DNA of 64,000 bases from Pontibacter aquaedesilientis (GCF_014773225.1 NZ_JACXAJ010000002.1:124001-188000); one strand, 5' to 3'. Shown: positions 8,746-17,439, counted from the stretch's first letter. Notes: a model not told the origin generated them from the sequence alone. Made by a program: numbers and translations.

Positions 8746-9894
8746 ATGAAAAATTTATCAATAGCTAACAAGCTACTTGCCTCCGCTGCCCTTTTCGGTA
8801 TGGTGATTACAGGAACCAGCTGCGACGACGACAAAGAAACCATGACCCCTGCCGCAGACATGGTTATGATGAACAACATCATGCTGAGCAGCCAGCAGGA
8901 AGTACCGGCAAACACTTCCAACGCGTCTGGAACATACTCAATCCAGTACGACAAAACGAGTAATCAGCTGGCCTATACCATCAATTACTCTGGCATAACG
9001 CCAACAGCCATGCACTTCCATAAAGGAGATCTGGGTGTAGCAGGTGGCGTAGAAGCTGAAGTGGTAGGCCCTTTCAGCTCTGGCATGAAAGGAAACATCA
9101 AACTGACAGAAGCCCAGGAGGCAGACTTGCTGGCGGGTAAGTTTTACCTGAACGTACACAGCGCCACTTTCGCTGCCGGTGAACTAAGAGGCCAGGCGGT
9201 TTCGGAAGACAAGGTTGTGTTGAGCAACATCAAGCTAAGCGGAAAGCAAGAGGTTCCGAGCAACGCTTCTGCCGCAACCGGCACGTTCAATGGCCTGTAT
9301 GACAAGAAAAGCAAAATGCTGGATTACACTATCGTTCTCAACGGGGTTACTTCCGCCGGTATGCACTTGCACAAGGGCGCTCCGGGCGCTAACGGTGACG
9401 TGGTGATGGCCATCGCTAACATGAAAGGCATGACGGCTGCTTTCACTGCTGCTCAGGAAGTTGACCTGCTGGCAGGAAACCTATACCTGAACGTACACAG
9501 CGCGGGTCAGCCAGGTGGCGAGATCAGAGGACAAGTGGTTTCTGATCAGAAAGTGGTATTCGCAAACAGAATCACAGGTGATCAGGAAGTTGGCCCGACC
9601 AATTCAGTTGCCAATGGCACTATCTACGCTGTGTACGACAAGTCTAACAAGAAACTGACTTACACCATCACGTATACTGGCGTGGCCCCTACAGCCATGC
9701 ACTTCCACAAGGGTGCAGCGGGTACCAATGGCGGTGTAGAGGCAGAGGTAGTTGGACCTTACTCGTCTGGCATGACAGGTTCGGTTACCCTGACAGCTGC
9801 GCAGGAAGCAGACTTGCTGAAAGGCTTATGGTACCTGAATGTGCACAGCACTGCTTTTGCAGGCGGTGAGATCCGTGCTCAGTTAGTAAAGTAA
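8746..9894 (+). CDS. Lipoprotein with three tandem CHRD domains
   Basis: 382 residues. The signal peptide ends in the lipobox TGTSC (Cys at about residue 27). Three CHRD repeats follow at about 40-150, 155-265 and 270-382. Each repeats the pattern sLSGxQEVP...GT...YD..t..L.YTI.y.GvtptamHxHKG and ends in YLNVHSaxxxgGEiRgQ. Repeats 1 and 3 are nearly identical in places (AMHFHKG, VEAEVVGP.SSGM), which suggests an internal duplication. CHRD modules, named after chordin, are extracellular and of unknown biochemical function in bacteria. The conserved His residues might bind metal, but that is only inference. A strong terminator closes the unit. Confidence 0.93.
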   Translation: MKNLSIANKLLASAALFGMVITGTSCDDDKETMTPAADMVMMNNIMLSSQQEVPANTSNASGTYSIQYDKTSNQLAYTINYSGITPTAMHFHKGDLGVAGGVEAEVVGPFSSGMKGNIKLTEAQEADLLAGKFYLNVHSATFAAGELRGQAVSEDKVVLSNIKLSGKQEVPSNASAATGTFNGLYDKKSKMLDYTIVLNGVTSAGMHLHKGAPGANGDVVMAIANMKGMTAAFTAAQEVDLLAGNLYLNVHSAGQPGGEIRGQVVSDQKVVFANRITGDQEVGPTNSVANGTIYAVYDKSNKKLTYTITYTGVAPTAMHFHKGAAGTNGGVEAEVVGPYSSGMTGSVTLTAAQEADLLKGLWYLNVHSTAFAGGEIRAQLVK

Positions 9895-9907
9895 AGCTCA
9901 TAAACTC

Positions 9908-9947
9908 AAAGGGCATTGATTCAGCAAAAGATCAATGCCCTTTTTTT
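9908..9947 (+). terminator. Rho-independent terminator after the CHRD gene
   Basis: The stem AAAGGGCATTGAT / ATCAATGCCCTTT (13 bp) has a 10-nt loop and is followed by a T-run. Confidence 0.93.
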
Positions 9948-9969
9948 ACCATAACACGATTTGCTTTAA

Positions 9970-10386
9970 ATGGAAACAAGCTTACACGTTCAGAGAGGGT
10001 ATTTAAAAACACTCGTTTATTCCCTGGGTATAACATTAGCTGTAGGGGTAAGTGCCTGTACCTACGACAGGGCTCCTGAAGCAGTCCCGAATACGCTGCA
10101 GGTGAGTTATCAAATAGATATCAAGCCTATCATCGCCACTAATTGTTACTCTTGCCACACTGCCAACTCTACCGATCCGCACAAGGCTGGCTATGCCTTT
10201 TTGGATAACTATGAAGAGCTGAAGAGCTATGCCTTACGACCTAGCAACGCAAGTCCGAATCTTACAAAGCTTCAGGCCCGGATCAGGTTTGTGGAAACAC
10301 CCGGCATGCCCCTGAAAGGACCAATGCCGGAAGATGATATTAAGAAGATTGAGGCATGGATCAAGGCTGGCGCACCCAACAACTAG
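9970..10386 (+). CDS. Small c-type cytochrome lipoprotein
   Basis: 138 residues with one heme-attachment motif, CYSCH (C59, C62, H63), in the context I.PIIATNCYSCHTANS. The probable distal Met lies in the GMPLKGPMP segment, followed by a KIEAWIKAGAPNN end typical of small cytochrome c domains. The signal region ends VSAC (Cys 30), so the protein is probably lipid-anchored with the heme domain in the periplasm or at the surface. It is the first gene of a tight operon with a YceI protein and a DUF5777 protein and may accept or donate electrons for them. The in vivo partner is unknown. Confidence 0.9.
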   Translation: METSLHVQRGYLKTLVYSLGITLAVGVSACTYDRAPEAVPNTLQVSYQIDIKPIIATNCYSCHTANSTDPHKAGYAFLDNYEELKSYALRPSNASPNLTKLQARIRFVETPGMPLKGPMPEDDIKKIEAWIKAGAPNN

Positions 10387-10412
10387 CCCAATCATTTACA
10401 TTTTTTAACACC

Positions 10413-10967
10413 ATGCTTATGAAGCTATACCTGCTTACTCTTCTTTTCTTGCTCACCGCTTTTTCTGGTGTTAAGGGGCAGGACCTGTACTATGCCAAAA
10501 AGGTGGAAACAGGGTTTTTCTCAGAAGCCAGGTTTGAAAACATAGAAGCTGCATCAAATGCAGGTATATCCGTCCTGAATACCCGCTCCGGAGAGATCGC
10601 CTTCAAAATTCCCATTCGCTCGTTTGTGTTCGCCAACGGCTTGATGCAGGAGCATTTTAACGAGACCTACCTCGAAAGCGACAAATACCCCAACGCTACT
10701 TTCAGCGGCAAACTGGTCGAGCGTATTGACTTTGCTATACCTGGTTCTTACCCTGTAAAAGCAACGGGCACACTCACGGTACATGGCGTCCCGCAGAAAC
10801 GCACAATAGCCGGAACTGTACAGGTGTTGGGAAACAGCATTGTGCTGACAGCAAATTTCTTAGTGCCGGTGGCAGACCATGAGATAGACATTCCGAAGGA
10901 CAAACTTTCCAATATATCCCAGGAAATAAAAATAAACCTAAAAGCAAGTTATGAGCCTAAGAAATAA
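10413..10967 (+). CDS. YceI-family lipid-binding protein, exported
   Basis: 184 residues. The Sec signal peptide (MLMKLYLLTLLFLLTAFSGVKGQ) is followed by a YceI lipocalin-like beta barrel with the typical segments SEARFENIEAAS, IRSFVFANGLMQEHFNETYLESDKYPNATFSG and TGTLTVHGVPQKRTIAGTV. YceI proteins bind long isoprenoid-type lipids. The ATG at 10413 was chosen because it opens the signal peptide; a second Met is two codons further on. It overlaps the next gene by 17 bp, so the two are likely translationally coupled. Confidence 0.92.
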   Translation: MLMKLYLLTLLFLLTAFSGVKGQDLYYAKKVETGFFSEARFENIEAASNAGISVLNTRSGEIAFKIPIRSFVFANGLMQEHFNETYLESDKYPNATFSGKLVERIDFAIPGSYPVKATGTLTVHGVPQKRTIAGTVQVLGNSIVLTANFLVPVADHEIDIPKDKLSNISQEIKINLKASYEPKK

Positions 10968-11853
10968 ACTATGGTTGGCAGTTTTGCTAAACCTGTTCTT
11001 TTGCACGGGCTCATTTGCGCAGGACCAGGAACTGTTGGCCTTGTTAGAGGACAGTGTGGCAGATAACGGGCAGGACGTTTTTGCAACGTTCAAGACTACC
11101 CGCATTGTGAACAGCCACTCCATCGAGACTGTGAAGCACCGGGGTCTGGACTTTCGGGTAACACACCACTTCGGAGATGTGGCCGGAGGGGCAGGCGGCA
11201 TACATTCACTGTATGGGTTGGATCAGGCATCTGACATACGCATTGCTTTTGAGTATGGCATCAACGATAAACTGACCGCCGGATTTGGGAGGAGTAAGGT
11301 TAACGAGTTGTTGGATGGCTACCTGAAATACAGGCTGCTTTCTCAGACGCTGGATAACCGCCTACCAGTATCTGCCACAGTGATGTTGGGTGGTGCCCTT
11401 AACCCTCAAAAAGCAAGCGAAGGAGGATATAACAGTCTGGAGCAGCGGTTGTCTTATACTTTTCAGCTGTTGCTGGCCAGAAAGTTTGAGCGGATTTCGG
11501 TTCAGCTCATGCCTACTTTGCTGCACAGAAACTATGTGTTTGGCCCGGATGAAAAAAACGATGTGTTTGCGTTAGGAGTTGGGGGCAGATGGAAAATGAC
11601 CAAACGCTTTGCTTTGCTGGCAGACTACTTTTATAGCTTCCATGATGATAGAAGAACTGGGACTGTCGAACAATATAACCCTTTGGGTATCGGAATTGAG
11701 ATTGAGACAGGAGGGCACGTTTTTCACATGTTTTTTACCAACAATGCAGGTATAGCGGAAAGCAACTTCCTGTCTAACACGAACTCATCCTGGCGAAAGG
11801 GCGAGTTCAAGTTTGGCTTCAATATCTCGCGTGTATTCAATATAGGCAGCTAA
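10951..11853 (+). CDS. DUF5777 family beta-barrel-like protein
   Basis: 300 residues with a signal peptide ending SFAQ. After about residue 45 the sequence is made of alternating amphipathic strands typical of an outer-membrane barrel (RVTHHFGDVAGGAGGIHSLYGLDQASDIRIAFEYGINDKLTAGFGRS...). It ends in a strand, FKFGFNISRVFNIGS. This matches the DUF5777 family, which in Bacteroidota is often found beside YceI and small cytochrome c genes, as here. The function is unknown. A role in an outer-membrane electron or lipid path with the two preceding genes is plausible but unproven. Confidence 0.85.
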   Translation: MSLRNKLWLAVLLNLFFCTGSFAQDQELLALLEDSVADNGQDVFATFKTTRIVNSHSIETVKHRGLDFRVTHHFGDVAGGAGGIHSLYGLDQASDIRIAFEYGINDKLTAGFGRSKVNELLDGYLKYRLLSQTLDNRLPVSATVMLGGALNPQKASEGGYNSLEQRLSYTFQLLLARKFERISVQLMPTLLHRNYVFGPDEKNDVFALGVGGRWKMTKRFALLADYFYSFHDDRRTGTVEQYNPLGIGIEIETGGHVFHMFFTNNAGIAESNFLSNTNSSWRKGEFKFGFNISRVFNIGS

Positions 11854-12010
11854 TGTGCAAGTTTAGAGATGCTGACGATGTATCCGGGCACCTAAGTTGT
11901 GCAACATAATAGGGAGGCATTGGCAATGAAATTAGTCCGGGCTAATGAAACCCGGCAAGAAGGAAATTTGTTTTAGGTGAGAGAACTGATAGAAGTGTGC
12001 CGCAAATTTG

Positions 12011-12039
12011 TATATTTGTGGTATACTTCTTGAAGTATA
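12011..12039 (+). promoter_or_regulatory. Candidate ssrA promoter -7 box with adjoining inverted repeat
   Basis: TATATTTG (12011-12018) fits the Bacteroidota -7 consensus TAnnTTTG. It is followed at once by the perfect inverted repeat TATACTTC-TT-GAAGTATA (12022-12039). The mature tmRNA begins about 50 nt downstream, so the repeat could be an operator or a hairpin in the 5' leader that is trimmed off. No good -33 TTG was found. Confidence 0.45.
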
Positions 12040-12070
12040 AGCCGTAGAAAAACGACGTTCTTTAACTTAT

Positions 12071-12440
12071 GGGGTAGACTGGAATTGACAGCTTGTGCAG
12101 ATTGCGTGTAAGCATGTCGGGTGATGAACGTACCACCTGTTAAAAATCCGTTCGAACAATAACTGGCGAATATAACTACGCCATGGCTGCTTAATCTAGG
12201 TATTAAGCACTAGCCATAGTCTCGTGCAGGTTTCGTGAATCTGCTTGCACATCAGAGGCTTCGACTCGATTGACTAGTCTGTGTAAGGGTGCGGTACACA
12301 GGCGAAACAAAGCATCTAAGGAGTGCGCATAAGTCTGACTTATACTTGCAAGCTCCCGACAATCCGAATAAGTCTAAGCATGTAGAAAGCCCGTTGATTT
12401 CCTTGTCTGGACCAGGGTTCGAATCCCTGCTACTCCACCA
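12071..12440 (+). ncRNA. ssrA: Transfer-messenger RNA (tmRNA)
   Basis: A 370-nt one-piece tmRNA. The 5' end GGGGTAG pairs with CTACTCC before the terminal CCA (12438-12440), and a T-arm with GTTCGAATC precedes it. The tag reading frame starts at GGC (12165) and reads GEYNYAMAA before TAA (12192-12194). Pseudoknot-forming segments follow. It rescues stalled ribosomes and tags the truncated protein for proteolysis. The final Ala-Ala is the protease signal; the Met before it (NYAMAA) differs from the more common NYALAA ending. A strong terminator follows. Confidence 0.96.
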
Positions 12441-12450
12441 CCCTAAGCGA

Positions 12451-12487
12451 AAAGCCTTGTAAGTGTATCACTTGCAAGGCTTTTTTT
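12451..12487 (+). terminator. Rho-independent terminator of ssrA
   Basis: The 15-bp stem AAAGCCTTGTAAGTG / CACTTGCAAGGCTTT has one G-U pair, a 3-nt loop (TAT) and a T-run. Confidence 0.93.
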
Positions 12488-12638
12488 GTTTGAAGAATTT
12501 TTCTCTCAGAATGATATTTGCTTATTGACAGGTATACAAATCGTATAAAGAGTGCTGATGTATCATGCCTCGAATCATTCAGTAGTTATTTCTCGTCCTC
12601 ACCATATAAGTTTGTCTAAGGTTGCAGAAAGCTTCCTT

Positions 12639-13970
12639 TTAAATAAACCGGTTAATCAGATTCTCCAGGTATTCCTGCCGGCCGCTTCTCGCCTCAGGCT
12701 CGCCATGCGTAATGGCGTAATCGCGTAACGCCTCCATAGTCAGCTTGCCCTGCTCAAACTCCCGGCCTTTGCCACTGTCAAAGGAGGCGTAGCGTTCCTG
12801 GCGCAGCTTTCTGTAATCGGAGTTTTGCAGGATGTTGTCTGCCGTAATGAGGGCACGGGCGAAAGTATCAGCACCGCCAATATGGGCGTAGAAAAGGTCT
12901 GCCGGGTCGGTGGAGTTTCTCCGGATCTTGGCGTCGAAGTTAATGCCGCCGCCCTGCATACCGCCTACTTCCAGCAATACCAGCATGGCCTCTGTGAGTT
13001 CGTTGAGGTTGTTCGGGAACTGGTCGGTGTCCCAGCCGTTTTGGTAATCGCCGCGGTTGGCGTCTATAGAACCGAGCAGTCCGGCGTCGGCTGCCACTTG
13101 CAGCTCGTGCTGGAAGGTATGACCGGCCAGTGTGGCGTGGTTCACTTCAATGTTGAGCTTGAAATCGTCGAGCAGGTCGTACTGGCGCAGGAAGCCGACA
13201 ACGGTTGCGGCATCATAATCATACTGGTGCTTGGTTGGCTCCATGGGCTTTGGCTCGATGAAGAAGTTTCCTCTGAAACCCTGGCTGCGGGCATAGTCTT
13301 TGGCGGTGTGCAGGAAACGGGCAAAATGCTCCTGCTCACGTTTCATGTCTGTGTTGAGCAGCGTCATGTAGCCCTCGCGTCCTCCCCAGAACACATAATT
13401 CTCGCCACCCAGCGCAATGGTGGCATCCAAAGCAGCCTTCACCTGGGCGGCCGCATGCGTCAGCACATGAAAATCCGGATTGGTGGCCGCACCGTTCATG
13501 TAGCGGCTATGCGAGAACACATTGGCCGTGCCCCAAAGTAACTTCACGCCAGTTTCTTTCTGCTTTTGCCGGGCATATTCTACAAGCGTCTGTAGCCTGC
13601 GTTCGTTCTCCCGGATGTCGTTGCCAAAGTCCACCACATCCACGTCGTGGAAGCAATAGTAGGGCAGGCCCAGTTTGGTGATGAACTCAAAGGCAGCGTC
13701 CATTTTGTCCTTTGCTCTGCCGATCACGTCTTGCTTTTGGTTCCAGGTATACTGCAGGGTAGGTCCACCAAAGGGATCGGATCCATCGGCATTGAAGGAG
13801 TGCCAGTAGGCCACGGCAAAGCGCAAATGCTCTTTCAGTGTTTTTCCGGCTACCACACGGCTCTCGTCGTACCAGCGGTAAGCCAGCGGATTGTCAGACG
13901 CCAGCCCTTCGAATTTGATGGTGCTTATACCTTTGAAATATTCTGTTGGAGATCCTGTCGTGTTGGCCAT
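12639..13970 (-). CDS. xylA: Xylose isomerase
   Basis: Interconverts D-xylose and D-xylulose in the cytoplasm. At 443 residues it is a class II enzyme. The catalytic His and its Asp partner are in [11 protein letters not shown] (H108, D111). The metal-binding carboxylates lie in [18 protein letters not shown], and the conserved [18 protein letters not shown] and [18 protein letters not shown] blocks are present. It is the second gene of an operon with xylB, 33 bp downstream of it. No xylose transporter or XylR is seen in the window, so uptake must be encoded elsewhere. Confidence 0.98.
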   Translation of the reverse strand: MANTTGSPTEYFKGISTIKFEGLASDNPLAYRWYDESRVVAGKTLKEHLRFAVAYWHSFNADGSDPFGGPTLQYTWNQKQDVIGRAKDKMDAAFEFITKLGLPYYCFHDVDVVDFGNDIRENERRLQTLVEYARQKQKETGVKLLWGTANVFSHSRYMNGAATNPDFHVLTHAAAQVKAALDATIALGGENYVFWGGREGYMTLLNTDMKREQEHFARFLHTAKDYARSQGFRGNFFIEPKPMEPTKHQYDYDAATVVGFLRQYDLLDDFKLNIEVNHATLAGHTFQHELQVAADAGLLGSIDANRGDYQNGWDTDQFPNNLNELTEAMLVLLEVGGMQGGGINFDAKIRRNSTDPADLFYAHIGGADTFARALITADNILQNSDYRKLRQERYASFDSGKGREFEQGKLTMEALRDYAITHGEPEARSGRQEYLENLINRFI

Positions 13971-14003
13971 AAGGTATAGGTGTTAGCTGATTTGCGGTTA
14001 AGG

Positions 14004-15488
14004 TTATGCTTCGTTCAGATGTTTTTCGAGCAAGGCTTTCCATTCCTGGTATACCGGCTCGTATTGGTCAATGGCTTGGGGCTCTACAATGCGCAGCCTT
14101 TTGCTATTGGCAAAAGCTTCTTTTTCAGAGGCAAAAGCCTTCACGCCGATGCCGGCCCCCAGCGCCGCGCCTATGCTGCCATCGCTCAGGTATAACTCGA
14201 CGGGCACGTGGGTGGCGTTCACAAACGCTTCGGTGAAGAGGTTGCTCTGGAAGAGATTGGCCTGCCCAGCCCGGATAATGCCGGGGTTCATGCCGTTCTC
14301 GCGCAGGATGTCCAGTCCGTAGCGGAAAGCAAAGGCTATACCTTCCTGCGCTGCCCGGAACAGATGGGCCTTGGAGTGGAGGTTGAGGTCGATGTGGTGA
14401 AAGTGCGTGCCGACGATCTTGTTGTGGAGCATGCGCTCGGCCCCGTTTCCGAAAGGAATCACGCGCAGGCCTTCGCTGCCGACAGGTATAGCAGCAGCCA
14501 TCTCGTTCATGTCCGCATAGCTTATACCTGAGCCGGCAACCTGTTTCATCCAGCGGTTCAGGCTGCCGGTGCCGTTGATGCAAAGCAACATGCCCAGCCT
14601 TTTCCGGGAGTCGCTGTAATTAACGTGGGCAAAGGTATTTACCCGCGATTCCGGGTCGTAGAGCAGCTTGTCGCTCACGCCATAAATCACACCCGAAGTG
14701 CCGGCTGTGGCCGCTACCTCGCCGGGTTGCAGTACATTCAGCGACAGGGCATTGTTGGGCTGGTCGCCCGATTTATAGGTGACGGGTATACCTGCCTGCA
14801 GGCCAAGCTCATCGGCTATGTGTTGCTGAACCCTGCCGTGCTCTGAGAAAACAGGGTGAATGGCAGGTATAAGCTCTCTGTCGAATTGGAAGTAGCCGAG
14901 CACGTCGCTGGAAAGTTCGTTCTCCTGAAAATCCCAGAAGACACCCTCTGACAAAGCCGAGACGCTGGTGGTTACTTCGCCTGTGAGGCGCATGCCAACG
15001 TAGTCGCCCGGTAGCATGATCTTGTCGATGTTTCCGTACACCGCCGGTTCATTCTCCTTTACCCAAGCCAGTTTGGAAGCCGTGAAATTGCCCGGGGAGT
15101 TGAGCAGCCGGGTCAGGCTCCGTTCTTCCCCGATGGCTTTGAATGCTCTATTGCCGATTTCCACCGCCCGGCTGTCGCACCAGATAATGGCGTTGCGCAG
15201 GGCTTTCTGTTCTTTGTCCACCACCACCAGGCCGTGCATCTGGTAGGCTATCCCTATCGCGCCAATGTCTTTGGGGTTATACCTGCCTGTTGCGTGTGCT
15301 TTCAGGATGGCAACTTTAGCGTGCTCCCACCACATCGCTGGGGCCTGCTCTGCCCAACCTGCATTGGGAGCCAGGATGCCCGATTCTTCCTCCGGGTGCT
15401 GGGCCGAAGCCAGGCAAACCTGCGTCTGGGCATCCACTACCGACACCTTGATCGAAGAAGTACCTATGTCTATACCTAGTAGGAGCAT
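14004..15488 (-). CDS. xylB: Xylulokinase (FGGY family)
   Basis: Phosphorylates D-xylulose to xylulose 5-phosphate, the step after XylA. The 494-residue protein starts MLLLGIDIGTSSIKVSVVD, the actin-fold phosphate-1 motif. This start is preferred to one 14 codons upstream because it gives the standard N-terminus. The substrate segment GWAEQAPAMWWEHAK, the ATP-site motifs TAGTSGVIYGVSD and the C-terminal IIRAGQANLFQSNLFTEAFVNA are present. In this family the catalytic Asp lies in the LPGDYVGMRLTGE block. It is the first gene of the xylB-xylA operon, transcribed away from the YceI/dioxygenase operon. Confidence 0.97.
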   Translation of the reverse strand: MLLLGIDIGTSSIKVSVVDAQTQVCLASAQHPEEESGILAPNAGWAEQAPAMWWEHAKVAILKAHATGRYNPKDIGAIGIAYQMHGLVVVDKEQKALRNAIIWCDSRAVEIGNRAFKAIGEERSLTRLLNSPGNFTASKLAWVKENEPAVYGNIDKIMLPGDYVGMRLTGEVTTSVSALSEGVFWDFQENELSSDVLGYFQFDRELIPAIHPVFSEHGRVQQHIADELGLQAGIPVTYKSGDQPNNALSLNVLQPGEVAATAGTSGVIYGVSDKLLYDPESRVNTFAHVNYSDSRKRLGMLLCINGTGSLNRWMKQVAGSGISYADMNEMAAAIPVGSEGLRVIPFGNGAERMLHNKIVGTHFHHIDLNLHSKAHLFRAAQEGIAFAFRYGLDILRENGMNPGIIRAGQANLFQSNLFTEAFVNATHVPVELYLSDGSIGAALGAGIGVKAFASEKEAFANSKRLRIVEPQAIDQYEPVYQEWKALLEKHLNEA

Positions 15489-15659
15489 ATTATGTAGCGA
15501 TTCATGTTGATGGCCAAGGCGCTGAGACACCTTGCAAGCCCGGCTCTGGCCTATCCATACGGGTATAGCGTGTCAGTTGGCTGGGTTTTTCGGCGTCTTT
15601 CAAGTTGATAAGATATAAAAAACGGGCGAGCTTTCAGCTGCCGATGGCCGTATCTATGT

Positions 15660-15673
15660 CTTGATTTATCAAG
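15660..15673. promoter_or_regulatory. 14-bp inverted repeat in the xylB/YceI divergent region
   Basis: CTTGAT-TT-ATCAAG is a perfect palindrome about 170 bp upstream of xylB and 130 bp upstream of the YceI gene. It is a candidate operator; the bound regulator is unknown. Confidence 0.4.
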
Positions 15674-15720
15674 CGTGTATCCAAGTAGATAGTTATGCTG
15701 GCTGAACCTTTTACAAATAA

Positions 15721-15753
15721 TTAATGTATATACATTAAAGGTTTATACATTTG
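15721..15753 (+). promoter_or_regulatory. 18-bp palindromic operator overlapping a TAnnTTTG promoter
   Basis: TTAATGTATATACATTAA (15721-15738) is a perfect 18-bp palindrome. Seven bases after it lies TACATTTG (15746-15753), a full match to the Bacteroidota -7 box, 47 nt ahead of the YceI start codon. The palindrome takes the place of the -33 element, as expected for a repressor site. Its size and AT-rich core suit a MarR/DUF24-type dimer; that is inference from shape and gene context. Confidence 0.65.
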
Positions 15754-15800
15754 TTGTAAATTTGAACCGGAATCATCATTAACCTTAAAAAATAAGAATC

Positions 15801-16337
15801 ATGGCAAACGTAAAATGGGCAGTAGACCCGATGCACAGCGAAGTACAGTTCAAAGTAAAACACCTGATGATCACCACCGTGACAGGTTATTTCGAAAAAT
15901 TTTCGGTTGAGGCAGAGAGCGAAGACGAGGACTTTAACGGAGCGGGCAACATCGTGTTCACCGCCGATGTGAACTCCATCAGCACCAACAACGAGCAGCG
16001 CGACACGCACCTGAAGTCAGCAGACTTCTTTGACGCGGAGAAGCACGATGAGATCCGTTTTGTGGGCAAGAGCTACGAGCAAAACGGCAATGGGGAAGCC
16101 AAACTGCATGGCGACCTGACCATACGCGACATCACCAAGCCGGTAACCGTGAACGTGGAGTTTGGCGGCACGGTGGTAGATCCCTACGGTCAGCACAAGG
16201 CCGGATTTACTGTAACAGGAAAGATCAGCCGCAAAGAGTTTGGCCTGACCTGGAACGCCGTGACCGAGGCCGGAAGCGTGGTCGTGAGCGATGAGATCAA
16301 GCTACAGGCCGAAGTGCAGTTGGTGAAGCAGGGTTAA
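15801..16337 (+). CDS. YceI-family protein, cytoplasmic
   Basis: 178 residues, full YceI lipocalin-like domain without a signal peptide: MANVKWAVDPMHSEVQFKVKHLMITTVTGYFEKF at the N-terminus, then DTHLKSADFFDAEKHDEIRFV and LTIRDITKPVTVNVEFGG. Lack of export suggests it binds an isoprenoid or quinone-like ligand inside the cell. Its first place behind a palindromic operator, in front of a ring-cleaving dioxygenase and an esterase, points to a response to quinones or aromatic electrophiles. The role is inferred; the family assignment is firm. Confidence 0.95.
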   Translation: MANVKWAVDPMHSEVQFKVKHLMITTVTGYFEKFSVEAESEDEDFNGAGNIVFTADVNSISTNNEQRDTHLKSADFFDAEKHDEIRFVGKSYEQNGNGEAKLHGDLTIRDITKPVTVNVEFGGTVVDPYGQHKAGFTVTGKISRKEFGLTWNAVTEAGSVVVSDEIKLQAEVQLVKQG

Positions 16338-16348
16338 GGTTCCACATT

Positions 16349-16410
16349 GTCATTTCGAAGGCCATGAGAAATCTGGATAATCAATAATTTCCAGGTTTAT
16401 CGCCAGCGTT
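16349..16410. repeat. Fragment of a dispersed TGTCATYTCGA repeat
   Basis: TGTCATTTCGA followed by a GAGAAATCTGGAT segment resembles the inner part of the repeat at 45286-45320 (TGTCATCTCGAC...GAGAGATCTGGAT). It looks like a degenerate member of the same intergenic repeat family. Confidence 0.45.
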
Positions 16411-16471
16411 CGGCATGGCATATAATTTTCAGCTTCCCGTATACCTTATCATTCGCTAAATCTTTATCATC

Positions 16472-17407
16472 ATGGAAGACAGAATCTTAGGAATTCACCA
16501 TATCACGGCAATCGCTGGTTCGGCCAAAAAGAACCTGGACTTTTATACCAACGTGTTGGGTCTGCGCCTGCTTAAGAAAACGGTCAATTTCGACGACCCC
16601 GGCACCTACCACCTTTACTACGGCGATGAGGAGGGCAGCCCGGGTACGATCCTGACGTTTTTCCCTTACGAAACAGCCCGCCGTGGCAAGGCCGGCACAG
16701 GGATGGCCACGCACATCGGTTACGCCGTGCCCGAGGGTAGCTTCGACTTTTGGATGAAGCGATTCGAGGAGAATAACGTTGACTTCGGTCGTCCGTCGGA
16801 AAAGTTCGGGGAGCAGTATTTGCCGTTCCGCGATCCGGATGGCTTGTTCCTGGAATTGGTTATCCCTAAAAACGCAGATAACCGCAAACCTTGGGAAACC
16901 GACGAGGTGAAAGCCGACGTGGCAACGAAGGGCTTCCACAGCGTAACCCTGACCTTGCAAAAGGCGGATAAGACAGCGGCGATCCTGACCGATATCTTCG
17001 GTTATACCTTGCAGGACCAGACCGGCAGCAGCTACAGGTATAGCACCGACGCGGTAGAGGGAGCCAACATCATCGATATCGTGGAAAATCCGAGTATCGA
17101 CCGTGCTGTAGGCGGTGCGGGTACCAACCACCACATTGCCTTCCGGGTGAAGAACGAGGAGGTGCTGATGAAATTCCGGGAGAAGGTAGCCAGCAGAGGG
17201 TATAACATCACCGAGAAGATCGACCGCAACTACTTTTATTCTCTTTATTTCCGGGAGCCGGGCGGCGTGCTGTTCGAGATCGCGACGGACAACCCGGGCT
17301 TCGCCATAGACGAGTCGGTAGCCGAATTGGGCAAAAAGCTGTTGCTGCCGCCGCAGTACGAGCCGCAACGCGCCCAGATAGAGGCGGTGCTGCCGCGTTT
17401 GGACTAG
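16472..17407 (+). CDS. VOC-family ring-cleaving dioxygenase (MhqO-like)
   Basis: 311 residues with two glyoxalase/VOC modules (about 5-145 and 155-290). Module 1 begins ILGIHHITAIAGSAKKNLDFYTNVLGLRL, with the first metal His at position 9 or 10, and ends PFRDPDGLFLELV with a Glu ligand. Module 2 has GTNHHIAFRV and EPGGVLFEIA. This pattern is that of the MhqO/LinE-type extradiol dioxygenases that act on hydroquinones. It is followed 32 bp later by an esterase of the MhqD type. The same pair is controlled by the MarR repressor MhqR in Bacillus subtilis, so a quinone-detoxification role is likely but not proven here. Confidence 0.9.
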   Translation: MEDRILGIHHITAIAGSAKKNLDFYTNVLGLRLLKKTVNFDDPGTYHLYYGDEEGSPGTILTFFPYETARRGKAGTGMATHIGYAVPEGSFDFWMKRFEENNVDFGRPSEKFGEQYLPFRDPDGLFLELVIPKNADNRKPWETDEVKADVATKGFHSVTLTLQKADKTAAILTDIFGYTLQDQTGSSYRYSTDAVEGANIIDIVENPSIDRAVGGAGTNHHIAFRVKNEEVLMKFREKVASRGYNITEKIDRNYFYSLYFREPGGVLFEIATDNPGFAIDESVAELGKKLLLPPQYEPQRAQIEAVLPRLD

Positions 17408-17439
17408 GCGGCTATACCTACTAACTAAACCAAGCGCGC

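Noticed and set aside
12071-12440. A tRNA gene at the CCA end near 12440
   Set aside because: The GTTCGAATC arm and CCA belong to the tmRNA; the 5' acceptor strand lies 370 nt upstream. No free-standing tRNA or rRNA gene was recognised in the window.
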